Shown one piece after another: positions 51,256 to 59,759 of a DNA stretch of 64,000 nucleotides. A program made the position numbers and the translations under genes. The notes under the pieces are model-generated. The model ran no database searches, was not told the DNA's origin, and worked only from the letters and a program-made list of their open reading frames with translations. Every line of letters begins with the position of its first letter. Within the stretch, counting starts at the first letter, position 1. The stretch comes from CAKSHC01 sp045595395 (GTDB lineage: Bacteria; Bacillota; Clostridia; Oscillospirales; UMGS1783): NCBI GenBank assembly GCA_045595395.1, contig JAZOAH010000004.1, forward strand, positions 33,770 to 97,769, in the 5' to 3' direction.

Positions 51256-52575
51256 ATGGATTCTTTATGGAACAAAACGACAACACCGCCGCAGTTTCCG
51301 TCATTGGACGGCGATCGCAAGACCGATGTGCTCATCATCGGCGGCGGGCTGGTGGGACTGCTGTGCGCCTATCGACTTCAGGAGGCCGGGGTCGACTGTC
51401 TGTTGGTCGAGGCCGATCGGATCGGCTCGGGCATCACCCAAAACACCACCGCCAAGCTAACCGTCCAGCACGGACTGATCTATCATACCCTCATCCGCCG
51501 CTTCGGGATCGAGCGGGCAGGGTTGTACCTGCGGGCCAACAGCCGGGCATTGGAGGAATACCGAGCCCTCTGCGCTGAGATCGACTGTGATTTTGAGGAG
51601 AGGGATAACTATATTTATTCCCTGCATGACCGCACCGCCCTCGGCCGAGAGATGGCAGCGCTGGAGAAACTGGGGCAGTCGGCATCCTTTGTCCGTCAAC
51701 TGCCGCTGCCCTTTGCGGTGGCCGGGGCAATCAAGATCAAACATCAGGCACAGTTTCATCCGCTGAAATTTGTCTATGCGCTGGCGCAGGTGCTGCCGGT
51801 GGTGGAGCAGACCAAGGTGCTGGAGTTTCTCCCTGCCTCGGTTCGTACTAGTCATGGCCATATCTATGCCAATAAAATGATCGTGGCCACCCATTTCCCG
51901 ATGCTGAATAAGCATGGCAGTTATTTTCTCAAACTCTATCAGCACCGTTCCTATGTGCTGGCGCTGGAGGGGGCGGGGGATGTCGGCGGCATGTATGTCG
52001 ATCAGGACAAAAAGGGACTCTCCTTTCGCAATGCGGGCGAACTTTTGCTGTTGGGCGGCGGAAGCCACCGTACCGGTAAGACGGGTGGCGGCTGGCGGGA
52101 ATTGGAGCAGGTGGCGGCACGGTACTATCCCCGTGCCCGCATCGTCGGCCGCTGGGCGACCCAGGACTGCATGAGCCTGGACGATGTTCCCTATATCGGC
52201 CGCTACTGCGTAAATACGCCCAACCTGTTTGTTGCATCGGGCTTTAATAAATGGGGGATGACCGGGTCGATGGTGGCCGCCTCGGTGCTGTGCGACCTGG
52301 TGCAGGGAAAGGATAACCCCTATGCCTCGGTCTTTGATCCGTCACGCTCCATTCTGCGCCCGCAGTTGGCCGTCAATGCCCTGGAAACGACCCTGCACCT
52401 TCTCAAGCCCACCGCACCCCGTTGCCCCCACATGGGCTGCGCCCTTTCCTATAATAAACAGGAGCACACCTGGGACTGCCCCTGCCACGGCTCCCGTTTT
52501 ACCCGTGACGGGCAACTCATTGATAATCCGGCTACGGCCGATAAACAAGGAGATTTTTATGGCAAATCGTCTTAG
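51256..52575 (+). CDS. FAD-dependent oxidoreductase with C-terminal Rieske domain
   Basis: A 439-residue protein. The N-terminal DAO-type FAD domain has VLIIGGGLVGLLCAYRL and later YIGRYCVNTPNLFVASGFNKWGMT. The C-terminal Rieske [2Fe-2S] domain has CPHMGC and CPCHGSRF (C-x-H-x...C-x2-H). This matches DAO-Rieske proteins seen in many bacteria, of unknown substrate. ATG 51256 follows AGAGGTG. The 3' end overlaps the YyaL-like gene by 17 bases. Confidence 0.92.
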   Translation: MDSLWNKTTTPPQFPSLDGDRKTDVLIIGGGLVGLLCAYRLQEAGVDCLLVEADRIGSGITQNTTAKLTVQHGLIYHTLIRRFGIERAGLYLRANSRALEEYRALCAEIDCDFEERDNYIYSLHDRTALGREMAALEKLGQSASFVRQLPLPFAVAGAIKIKHQAQFHPLKFVYALAQVLPVVEQTKVLEFLPASVRTSHGHIYANKMIVATHFPMLNKHGSYFLKLYQHRSYVLALEGAGDVGGMYVDQDKKGLSFRNAGELLLLGGGSHRTGKTGGGWRELEQVAARYYPRARIVGRWATQDCMSLDDVPYIGRYCVNTPNLFVASGFNKWGMTGSMVAASVLCDLVQGKDNPYASVFDPSRSILRPQLAVNALETTLHLLKPTAPRCPHMGCALSYNKQEHTWDCPCHGSRFTRDGQLIDNPATADKQGDFYGKSS

Positions 52576-54460
52576 ATCGGAGACCAGCCCCTATCTGCGC
52601 CAGCATGCCGACAACCCCGTCGACTGGTATCCTTGGTGTCAGGAGGCCTTTGAAAAGGCGGGTAGGGAAGACAAACCGATCTTTTTAAGTGTCGGCTACA
52701 GCACCTGCCATTGGTGTCATGTCATGGCCCATGAATGTTTTGAGGATCATGATGTGGCGGCGATGCTCAATGAGCATTTTGTCTGCATCAAGGTCGATAA
52801 AGAGGAGCGCCCCGATGTCGATGCGCTGTATATGGCCGCCTGCCAGGCCATGACCGGCAGCGGCGGCTGGCCCAACAGCGTTTTTTTAACGCCCGAGCAA
52901 CAGCCTTTTTATGCCGGCACCTATTTCCCCAAAGCCGCCTTTTTGCAACTGCTGGAGGGCATCTATCAGGCTTGGACGGGCAATCGGGACGAGTTGTTGC
53001 AGCAAGGGCAGCGGGTGCTCAAGCACATCACGCCCCGCCTGACCCAGCCGATAACGGCCGACCGCACCCTGGCTGACCTGGCCGTGGCCGTCTTTTCCCG
53101 TCTTTACGACAGCGAATACGGCGGCTTTGGCCGTGCGCCCAAGTTTCCGTCGGCTCACAATCTGCTCTTTTTGCTGCGCTACTATGAACGCTATCAGAAT
53201 AAATCCTGCCTGGCCATGGTCGAAAAGACGCTGGTGCAGATGTACCGAGGCGGCCTGTTTGACCATGTCGGCGGCGGCTTTTGCCGCTATTCGACCGATC
53301 GGCAGTTTTTGGTGCCCCACTTTGAAAAGATGCTTTACGACAATGCCCTGCTTATCCTGGCCTACAGTAAGGCTTATATCCTCACCCAAAAGCCGCTGTA
53401 TCGGGATATTGCCTGCAAGACAGCCGATTATATCCTGCGTGAGATGACGGCGCCCGGCGGCGGTTTTTACAGTGCGCAGGACGCCGACAGCGAGGGCGAG
53501 GAGGGTAAATATTATCTGTTTGACAAGCAGGAGGTCCTCGATCTGCTGGGTCAGCGGGGCGAGGGCTTTTGCCGTCAGTTCGGCATTCGGGAGCAGGGGA
53601 ATTTCGAAGGGAAGAACATTCCCAACCGTCTGGGCAGCGACCCCGATAACATGGATTATGATGACGGCCTGCCCATCCTGGCATCCTATCGCCGTACCCG
53701 CTTTTTCCTGCATCGGGACGATAAGATCCTCACCTTTTGGAACGGGCTGATGATCGCCGCCCTGTGCCGTCTGTACCGTATCACCGCCGATGAGCGGTAT
53801 CTGAAGGCGGCCAAGGCCGCCGATCGGTTTTTGGAGGAGCATACCCAGGAGGATCGGCTGTTTGTCAGTTTGGGGCCGGGCGTGCGGCGTGTCAACGGCT
53901 TTTTGGAGGACTACGCCGGGCGCATCTTCGGCCTGCTGGCCCTGCAAGAGGTGACGCTGGAAGAAAATTATAAACTTCGTGCCAAGCGTTTGTGCGACTA
54001 TGTTCTGGCCCACTTTGCCGATCCGGAGGGCGGCTTCTTTCTGGCGGGGGACGAGGGCGAGCAGCTGCTGATTCGGCAAAAGGAGACCTATGACGGCGCT
54101 ATACCCAGCGGCAACTCGCTGATGGCCTATAACCTGGTGCGCCTGCATCAGTTGACCGACGGGTATGATCGGGAGACGGCGGATCAGCTTGGTTTTTTGG
54201 CCGGGCAGGCCAAGGATAACCCGTCCAATCACACCATGTTTCTGCTGGCGTTGCTCGACCATACCGACCGCCCCCTCACCGTTACCGTGGTCACCGATCG
54301 GCCGATCGATCTGGCGGCACTGGCTCGCTCGCTGCCGGCGGGCACCGTTTGCGCCCTGCGTGCCCCCGACCGCAGTTATCCGATGAAAGAGGGAAAAACG
54401 ACCTATTATGTCTGCCGTGACGGCCGATGCCTGCCGCCCGAACACACCTTAAAAATTTGA
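52559..54460 (+). CDS. YyaL-like thioredoxin-domain protein (DUF255)
   Basis: A 633-residue protein. The N-terminal thioredoxin-like domain begins MANRLRSETSPYLRQHADNP and has STCHWCHVM (C-x2-C near 49-52). A large (alpha/alpha)6-barrel domain similar to N-acylglucosamine 2-epimerases follows (GGFGRAPKFPS, HFEKMLYDNA, ANGLMI-like WNGLMIAAL). ATG 52559 has AAGGAG upstream and lies inside the DAO-Rieske gene, so the two are coupled. Its function is unknown; the family is SSP411/spermatogenesis-associated 20-like. Confidence 0.92.
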   Translation: MANRLRSETSPYLRQHADNPVDWYPWCQEAFEKAGREDKPIFLSVGYSTCHWCHVMAHECFEDHDVAAMLNEHFVCIKVDKEERPDVDALYMAACQAMTGSGGWPNSVFLTPEQQPFYAGTYFPKAAFLQLLEGIYQAWTGNRDELLQQGQRVLKHITPRLTQPITADRTLADLAVAVFSRLYDSEYGGFGRAPKFPSAHNLLFLLRYYERYQNKSCLAMVEKTLVQMYRGGLFDHVGGGFCRYSTDRQFLVPHFEKMLYDNALLILAYSKAYILTQKPLYRDIACKTADYILREMTAPGGGFYSAQDADSEGEEGKYYLFDKQEVLDLLGQRGEGFCRQFGIREQGNFEGKNIPNRLGSDPDNMDYDDGLPILASYRRTRFFLHRDDKILTFWNGLMIAALCRLYRITADERYLKAAKAADRFLEEHTQEDRLFVSLGPGVRRVNGFLEDYAGRIFGLLALQEVTLEENYKLRAKRLCDYVLAHFADPEGGFFLAGDEGEQLLIRQKETYDGAIPSGNSLMAYNLVRLHQLTDGYDRETADQLGFLAGQAKDNPSNHTMFLLALLDHTDRPLTVTVVTDRPIDLAALARSLPAGTVCALRAPDRSYPMKEGKTTYYVCRDGRCLPPEHTLKI

Positions 54461-54514
54461 CATGGCATCCAGAAATTGTGAGGCTATTTTACACGAAAAA
54501 AGAGTACAAACGGA

Positions 54515-54543
54515 TTGACAAAAAAGTGGTCGGTGTGTATAAT
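54515..54543 (+). promoter_or_regulatory. Promoter of the ZTP riboswitch-pflBA transcript
   Basis: TTGACA (54515-54520), 17 bp, TATAAT (54538-54543), full consensus. Confidence 0.88.
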
Positions 54544-54552
54544 AATTATGGT

Positions 54553-54657
54553 CATCTGCGCGACTGACGGAGATATAAGCGGAAAACCGCAAGGGAACGC
54601 AGGATGTTAAATGCCGACCGTCTGGGCGAATCAGTTGCGTGCTGACTCGCCCTTTTT
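54553..54657 (+). promoter_or_regulatory. ZTP (pfl) riboswitch with expression-platform terminator
   Basis: The aptamer has the ZTP consensus: CGACTGACGG (54561-54570), the helix GCGG-AAAA-CCGC, AAGGGAACGCAGG and the downstream pseudoknot block CCGTCTGGGC. The last bases, GGGC, also begin the terminator stem (54624-54652: GGGCGA.TCAG / CTGA.TCGCCC) followed by TTTTT. ZTP binding should hold those bases in the aptamer and allow transcription of pflBA. ZTP signals low 10-formyl-THF, which needs formate. Confidence 0.88.
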
Positions 54658-54696
54658 ATATGTTTACAATATTTCTTTATATATGGAGGTCCCGGA

Positions 54697-56928
54697 ATGG
54701 AACATCAAAACTGGAACGGATTTGCGTCCGGTGTCTGGCAGGATGAGATCAATGTGCGCGATTTCATTCAGCAAAACTATCATGCCTATGACGGCGACGA
54801 TGCCTTTCTCGCCGGCCCGACCGAGCGCACCAAAAACCTGATGAAGAAGGTGGAATCCCTTTTTCTGCTCGAGCGTCAGTACGGCGGCGTGCTGGATATC
54901 GACACCGCCACCGTCTCTTCGCTGATCGGCTATTCGGCCGGTTATATTGATAAGGATAACGAGATCATCGTCGGATTGCAGACCAACCGCCCCTTAAAGC
55001 GAGGCATCAATCCCTTCGGCGGCATCCGCATGGCCCGTCAGGCCTGCGAAGCCTACGGCTATAAGCTCTCCGAGAAGATCGAAGAGGAATTCCGTTATCG
55101 CACCACCCACAATGACGGCGTTTTCCGTGCCTATACCGATGAGATGCGTGCCGCCCGTAAGTGCCACGTCATCACGGGGCTTCCCGATGCCTACGGCCGT
55201 GGCCGTATCATCGGCGACTATCGCCGTGTTGCCCTCTATGGTATGGATCGCCTGATCGAGGAAAAGAAAAAGGATAAGAAGCGGCTGGAAGGTCATGCTT
55301 TTATGACCCATGAGATCCGCGAGGGTGAGGAACTGCAAAAACAGATCAACCACATGGGTCATCTCAAGCAGATGGCCGCCATGTACGGCTTTGATATCTC
55401 CCGCCCCGCCGAGAACGCCCGTGAGGCCATTCAGTGGACCTATTTCGGCTATCTCGGTGCCATCAAGGAGCAAAATGGTGCCGCTATGTCGCTGGGCCGT
55501 GTGTCTACTTTCTTTGATATCTATATCGAGCGTGACCTGAAAAACGGCACCCTCACTGAGGAGCAGGCCCAGGAGCTGATCGACGATTTTGTCATCAAGC
55601 TTCGTATGGCCCGCCACCTGCGCACCCCCGAATATAACGAGCTCTTCGGCGGCGATCCCATGTGGATCACCGAGGCGGTCGGCGGCATGGGTGAGGATGG
55701 CCGCACGCTGGTCACCAAGTCGAGCTTCCGTATCCTCAACACCCTCTACACCCTCGGCTCTTCGCCCGAGCCCAATCTGACGGTGCTGTGGTCGAACGAT
55801 CTGCCGATGCCCTTTAAGAGATTCTGCGCCAAGGTCTCGGCCGATACCGATTCCATCCAGTATGAAAACGACGATGTCATGCGTCCTATCTATGGCGATG
55901 ACTATGCCATTGCCTGTTGCGTGTCGGCCATGAAGGTCGGTAAGCAGATGCAGTTCTTCGGCGCCCGCTGTAACCTGGCTAAGCTTTTACTGATCGCCAT
56001 CAACGGCGGCTATGACACCACCTCGGGCATGCACATCGGCCCGCAGATGCCGGTGCTGGAAGGGGACAAACTGGACTATGACACCGTCATGGAACGGTTT
56101 GATATCTATATCCAGTGGCTGATGAAGCTGTATGTCAACACCATGAACATCATCCACTATATGCACGATAAGTATGCCTATGAGCAGCTGCAGATGGCGC
56201 TGCACGACACCGATATCGAACGGTTTATGGCCTTCGGTATTGCCGGCCTGTCGGTCGTTACCGACTCGCTCTCGGCCATCAAATTTGCCACCGTTCGTCC
56301 CGTTAAGGACGAGGAAGGCTTTATCGTTGACTTTACCCGTGAGGGCAGTTTCCCCACCTACGGCAATGACGATGACCGTGTCGATGCCATCGCTAAGGAT
56401 ATGACCCACAAGGTCATCACCGAGCTGCGCAAGACCCCGACCTACCGCCATGCCATCCACACCCTCTCGGTGCTGACCATTACCTCCAATGTCATGTACG
56501 GTAAGAACACCGGTGCTACCCCCGACGGACGTAAGAACGGCGAGCCCTTTGCGCCCGGTGCCAACCCCATGCACAACCGTGAGGAAAACGGTGCACTGGC
56601 CTCCCTCAACTCGGTGGCCAAGCTCGATTATAACGATTGCCGTGACGGCATCTCCAACACCTTTTCCATTACGCCCGATGCTTTGGGACATAATGAAGAG
56701 GAGCGGGTCAATAACCTCGTTTCCATCCTCGACGGCTATTTTGCCAAGAAGGCGCATCACATCAACATCAACGTGCTCAATCGTGAGACGCTGATGGATG
56801 CCTATGAAAACCCCGAGAAGTATCCCAACCTCACCATTCGTGTGTCGGGCTACGCCGTCAATTTCAACAAGCTTTCCAAGGAACAGCAGCGTGAGGTCAT
56901 CTCCCGCACCTTCCACGAAGCGATATGA
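54697..56928 (+). CDS. pflB: Pyruvate formate-lyase
   Basis: A 743-residue glycyl radical enzyme. The active-site pair C407-C408 is in IACCVS, and the glycyl radical motif RVSGYAV has Gly718 near the C-terminus. It converts pyruvate and CoA to acetyl-CoA and formate. ATG 54697 follows GGAGG and is under ZTP riboswitch control. The gene overlaps pflA by 4 bases. The length and motifs fit a true PFL more than a diol dehydratase-type paralog. Confidence 0.96.
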   Translation: MEHQNWNGFASGVWQDEINVRDFIQQNYHAYDGDDAFLAGPTERTKNLMKKVESLFLLERQYGGVLDIDTATVSSLIGYSAGYIDKDNEIIVGLQTNRPLKRGINPFGGIRMARQACEAYGYKLSEKIEEEFRYRTTHNDGVFRAYTDEMRAARKCHVITGLPDAYGRGRIIGDYRRVALYGMDRLIEEKKKDKKRLEGHAFMTHEIREGEELQKQINHMGHLKQMAAMYGFDISRPAENAREAIQWTYFGYLGAIKEQNGAAMSLGRVSTFFDIYIERDLKNGTLTEEQAQELIDDFVIKLRMARHLRTPEYNELFGGDPMWITEAVGGMGEDGRTLVTKSSFRILNTLYTLGSSPEPNLTVLWSNDLPMPFKRFCAKVSADTDSIQYENDDVMRPIYGDDYAIACCVSAMKVGKQMQFFGARCNLAKLLLIAINGGYDTTSGMHIGPQMPVLEGDKLDYDTVMERFDIYIQWLMKLYVNTMNIIHYMHDKYAYEQLQMALHDTDIERFMAFGIAGLSVVTDSLSAIKFATVRPVKDEEGFIVDFTREGSFPTYGNDDDRVDAIAKDMTHKVITELRKTPTYRHAIHTLSVLTITSNVMYGKNTGATPDGRKNGEPFAPGANPMHNREENGALASLNSVAKLDYNDCRDGISNTFSITPDALGHNEEERVNNLVSILDGYFAKKAHHININVLNRETLMDAYENPEKYPNLTIRVSGYAVNFNKLSKEQQREVISRTFHEAI

Positions 56929-57623
56929 CCGGCCGTGTCCACTCCTTTCAGTCTTTAGGCACGCTTGACGGACCGGGTGTGCGCTTTGTCGTATTCACCC
57001 AGGGATGTCCGCTGCGCTGTGGCTGTTGCCATAACCCCGATACCTGGGATGCCGATGGCGGCCAGGAGGTCACTCCGGCCGAGATCTTGCAAAAGGTCGA
57101 CCGTTACCGTGAATATTTCGGGGAGGATGGGGGCATCACCTTTTCGGGCGGCGAGCCGCTGCTCCAGCCCGATTTTGTGAGGGAAACCTTTGCTCTGTGC
57201 AAGAGGGAAGGCATCCACACCTGTCTGGACACTTCCGGCTTTGCGCTGAATGATGCCATTCAAGCCGCCTTGGCCGTTACTGACCGAGTGCTGCTGGATA
57301 TCAAGTATACCGAGCCGACGCTCTATGAAAAGCATGTCGGCTGTCGATATGAGTCGGTGTTGGCCTTTTTGGCCTATCTCAATGAGCAGAAGATCCCGAC
57401 CACCCTGCGCCAGGTCATCCTGCCGGGGCTCAACGACAAGGAGGAGAATATCGCCCGTCTGCGCACCCTGCGTGAGCAGTACCCTTGCGTGGATGGCATC
57501 GAGCTTTTGCCCTTTAAGAAGATCTGCACCGTCAAGTACGAGCAAATGGGGCTGACCTTCCCCTTTGCCGATCTGCCCACCCCAACCAAGGAGCAGATGG
57601 CAGCCTTAAACCAACTGTTATAA
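56925..57623 (+). CDS. pflA: Pyruvate formate-lyase activating enzyme
   Basis: A 232-residue radical SAM activase with CPLRCGCC (C-x3-C-x2-C) near residue 30 and the GGEPLLQPDF motif. It installs the glycyl radical on PflB. It has only the short one-cluster form typical of PflA. It overlaps pflB and ends at a terminator. Confidence 0.96.
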   Translation: MTGRVHSFQSLGTLDGPGVRFVVFTQGCPLRCGCCHNPDTWDADGGQEVTPAEILQKVDRYREYFGEDGGITFSGGEPLLQPDFVRETFALCKREGIHTCLDTSGFALNDAIQAALAVTDRVLLDIKYTEPTLYEKHVGCRYESVLAFLAYLNEQKIPTTLRQVILPGLNDKEENIARLRTLREQYPCVDGIELLPFKKICTVKYEQMGLTFPFADLPTPTKEQMAALNQLL

Positions 57624-57655
57624 AAAAAATCCCGTTATGCAAACGGGATTTTTTA
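57623..57655 (+). terminator. Terminator of pflBA
   Basis: AAAAAATCCCGTT-ATGCA-AACGGGATTTTTT, starting at the pflA stop. Confidence 0.92.
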
Positions 57656-57684
57656 TTGTCAAGCCAAAGCCGTTGTGCTATACT
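57656..57684 (+). promoter_or_regulatory. Promoter of the isomerase-like gene
   Basis: TTGTCA (57656-57661), 17 bp, TATACT (57679-57684). Confidence 0.65.
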
Positions 57685-57715
57685 ATTACAAGCAAAAAAC
57701 GGAGGAAAAACAAGG

Positions 57716-58585
57716 ATGTGGAAACGAAAACTCGCACTGGTGGCCAGTGAATCCTTCGGCGCGCCGGTCGAGCAGGTATTGCCTAAGATTCATGAGGCTG
57801 GGTTTGATGCCTTTTTCGCAGCATGGAAAGATACGCCGACCATGGATGTTTGGGCGGCGGCCGCCAAGGACTGCGGCATCGAGATCCAGTCGATGCACGC
57901 CCCTTTTCGAAAAGCCAAGGCCATGTGGGTCGGGCCGGACGAGGAGGCCGAGGTCGGTGTGGTGCAGCTGATCGACTGTATCCGCTCCTGTGCGGCGCAT
58001 GAAGTGCCGGTCATCGTCACCCATGCCTATATCGGTTTCGATGACGATCGGCATATCCCCACCGCCCAAGGGCTGGCCCGCTATGAGCGGGTGCTGCGTG
58101 CCGCCGAGGGCACCGGCGTGACGGTCGCCTTTGAAAATACCGAGGGCGAAGAGTATCTGCAGGCCCTGTTTGAGAATTTCGGCGACCATCCCAATATCGG
58201 CTTTTGCTGGGATTGCGGCCATGAGGCCTGTTATAACCATTCCCGGGACATGCTGGGGCAATACGGCAAGCATCTGTGCGCTACCCACTTAAACGATAAT
58301 CTCGGCATCATGGATTATACCGGCAAGCCGAGCCCCAAGGACGATCTGCATCTGATCCCCTTTGACGGGATCATGGATTGGACGGAATTGACCGCCCGCC
58401 TGGCCGCCACCGGTTTTGACGGGCCGCTCACCTTTGAACTCAAGCGCCATGCCCGCCCCGGCCGCCACGAGACCGATCGGTATATGCGCATCCCGCTGGA
58501 AGAATATCTGGCCGATTGCTATATGGGCGCCTGCCGTGTCGCCGCCCTCTTTGAGCGGGCACGAAAGATGCAAAAAAGCGTATAA
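57716..58585 (+). CDS. Sugar phosphate isomerase/epimerase family TIM barrel
   Basis: A 289-residue AP-endonuclease-2-like TIM barrel. Metal-site residues are seen in VIVTHAYIG, VAFENTEGE (Glu), GFCWDCGHE (Asp, His), CATHLNDN (His) and TFELKRHARPG (Glu). Members include xylose isomerase-like and inosose enzymes; the substrate is not predictable. Start ATG 57716 follows GGAGG. It is monocistronic, with its own promoter. Confidence 0.85.
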   Translation: MWKRKLALVASESFGAPVEQVLPKIHEAGFDAFFAAWKDTPTMDVWAAAAKDCGIEIQSMHAPFRKAKAMWVGPDEEAEVGVVQLIDCIRSCAAHEVPVIVTHAYIGFDDDRHIPTAQGLARYERVLRAAEGTGVTVAFENTEGEEYLQALFENFGDHPNIGFCWDCGHEACYNHSRDMLGQYGKHLCATHLNDNLGIMDYTGKPSPKDDLHLIPFDGIMDWTELTARLAATGFDGPLTFELKRHARPGRHETDRYMRIPLEEYLADCYMGACRVAALFERARKMQKSV

Positions 58586-58602
58586 ATATACCGAAAAACC
58601 TC

Positions 58603-58632
58603 TTGACAATGCCGGTATTCTGTGCATATAAT
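58603..58632 (+). promoter_or_regulatory. Promoter of the tyrosine-leader ABC operon
   Basis: TTGACA (58603-58608), 18 bp, TATAAT (58627-58632). Confidence 0.8.
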
Positions 58633-58667
58633 AATAACAATTATTTCATGGGAAAGGAGACCTCGAT

Positions 58668-58712
58668 ATGTACCGTTATTTGTATTACTATGGGGGTCTG
58701 TGCGTTGCATAA
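58668..58712 (+). CDS. Tyrosine-rich leader peptide
   Basis: A 14-codon ORF, MYRYLYYYGGLCVA, with five tyrosine codons among the first eight, behind AAAGGAG. It sits between a consensus promoter and an intrinsic terminator upstream of an ABC transporter of the TrpXYZ type. This is the layout of an attenuator in which ribosome stalling reports charged tRNA-Tyr. The reading is based on composition and position only. Confidence 0.75.
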   Translation: MYRYLYYYGGLCVA

Positions 58713-58771
58713 CTTTTCAATGAAACGGAAGTTGTAATTTTAGACGGCTCCGCTTCGGAGCCGTTATTTTT
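58709..58771 (+). promoter_or_regulatory. Attenuator of the tyrosine-leader operon
   Basis: The terminator is ACGGCTCCG-CTT-CGGAGCCGT (58744-58764) followed by TATTTTTTT, adjacent to the AAGGAG of the next gene. Its 5' arm can instead pair over nine positions (one bulge) with CGGAAGTTGT (58726-58735), an antiterminator. That segment can be sequestered by ATAACTTTT (58709-58717) pairing with GGAAGTTGT (58727-58735), which overlaps the leader stop codon. Three mutually exclusive hairpins are thus possible. Confidence 0.7.
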
Positions 58772-58787
58772 TTAAGGAGAAAGAAAC

Positions 58788-59738
58788 ATGAAAAAGATCC
58801 TTGCACTCATCCTCTCTGTCGTGATGCTCGTATCGCTGGCTGCTTGCGGCGGTACTGCCGATGACACCATCCGTGTCGGTGTTGTCCAGCTGGTTCAGCA
58901 CGAGGCTCTCGATGCCGCCACCCAGGGCTTTGTCGATACCCTCAAGGCCGAATTCGGCGATAAGATCGTTATTGATGTGCAGAACGCTTCGGGCGAAGCC
59001 ACCAACTGCACCACCATTGTCAACGGCTTTGTTTCCTCGAACGTTGACCTGATCATGGCCAACGCCACCGCCGCTCTCCAGGCGGCCCGTGAAGGCACCG
59101 GCACCATTCCTGTGCTCGGCACCTCCATCACCGACTATGCCTCGGCCCTTAAGATCAACAACTGGACCGGCACCGTCGGCGGCAATGTTTCGGGTACGAC
59201 CGACCTGGCTCCTCTGGATCAGCAGGCCGCTATGTTCACCGAGCTCTTCCCCGACAAAAAGAATGTCGGCATGCTCTATTGCTCGGCCGAAGCCAACAGC
59301 CAGTATCAGGTCAATGAGATGACCACCCTGCTGGAAGGCCTTGGCTACACCGTTACCCCCTATGCCTTTACCGATACCACCAACGTCGCTTCGGTTGCTC
59401 AGGCTGCCTGCGATGCTTCCGATGTCATCTATATCCCCACCGATAATACCGCCGCCAACAATACCGAGGCCATTGCCAATGTCGTGCTTCCGGCCAAGGT
59501 TCCCGTTATCGCCGGCGAGTCGGGTATCTGCAAGGGCTGCGGCGTTGCCACCCTGTCCATTGACTACTATGATCTGGGCGTAGCCACCGGCAAGATGGCC
59601 GTCAAGATCCTCAAGGGCGAGGCCAACATCTCCGAGATGCCGATCGAGGCGGCTGCCGAAGCCACCAAGATGTACAATAAGGCCAACTGCCAGGCTCTTG
59701 GTCTGACCATGCCCGAGACCTACACGGTTATCGAGTAA
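58788..59738 (+). CDS. ABC transporter substrate-binding lipoprotein (PF04392, TrpX-like)
   Basis: A 316-residue lipoprotein (SLAACGGT, Cys near 20). The family pattern begins IRVGVVQLVQHEALDAATQG then FVDTLK, with NASGEATNCTTI, GTSITDYA, YIPTDNTAANNTEAI and ESGICKGCGVATLSIDYYDLG. Related proteins import tryptophan in streptococci, where control is by a T-box. Here the tyrosine-rich leader suggests tyrosine. The strong codon bias suggests high expression. It heads a three-gene transporter operon. Confidence 0.9.
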   Translation: MKKILALILSVVMLVSLAACGGTADDTIRVGVVQLVQHEALDAATQGFVDTLKAEFGDKIVIDVQNASGEATNCTTIVNGFVSSNVDLIMANATAALQAAREGTGTIPVLGTSITDYASALKINNWTGTVGGNVSGTTDLAPLDQQAAMFTELFPDKKNVGMLYCSAEANSQYQVNEMTTLLEGLGYTVTPYAFTDTTNVASVAQAACDASDVIYIPTDNTAANNTEAIANVVLPAKVPVIAGESGICKGCGVATLSIDYYDLGVATGKMAVKILKGEANISEMPIEAAAEATKMYNKANCQALGLTMPETYTVIE

Positions 59739-59759
59739 TTCCGGGGGATAGTACCGATC

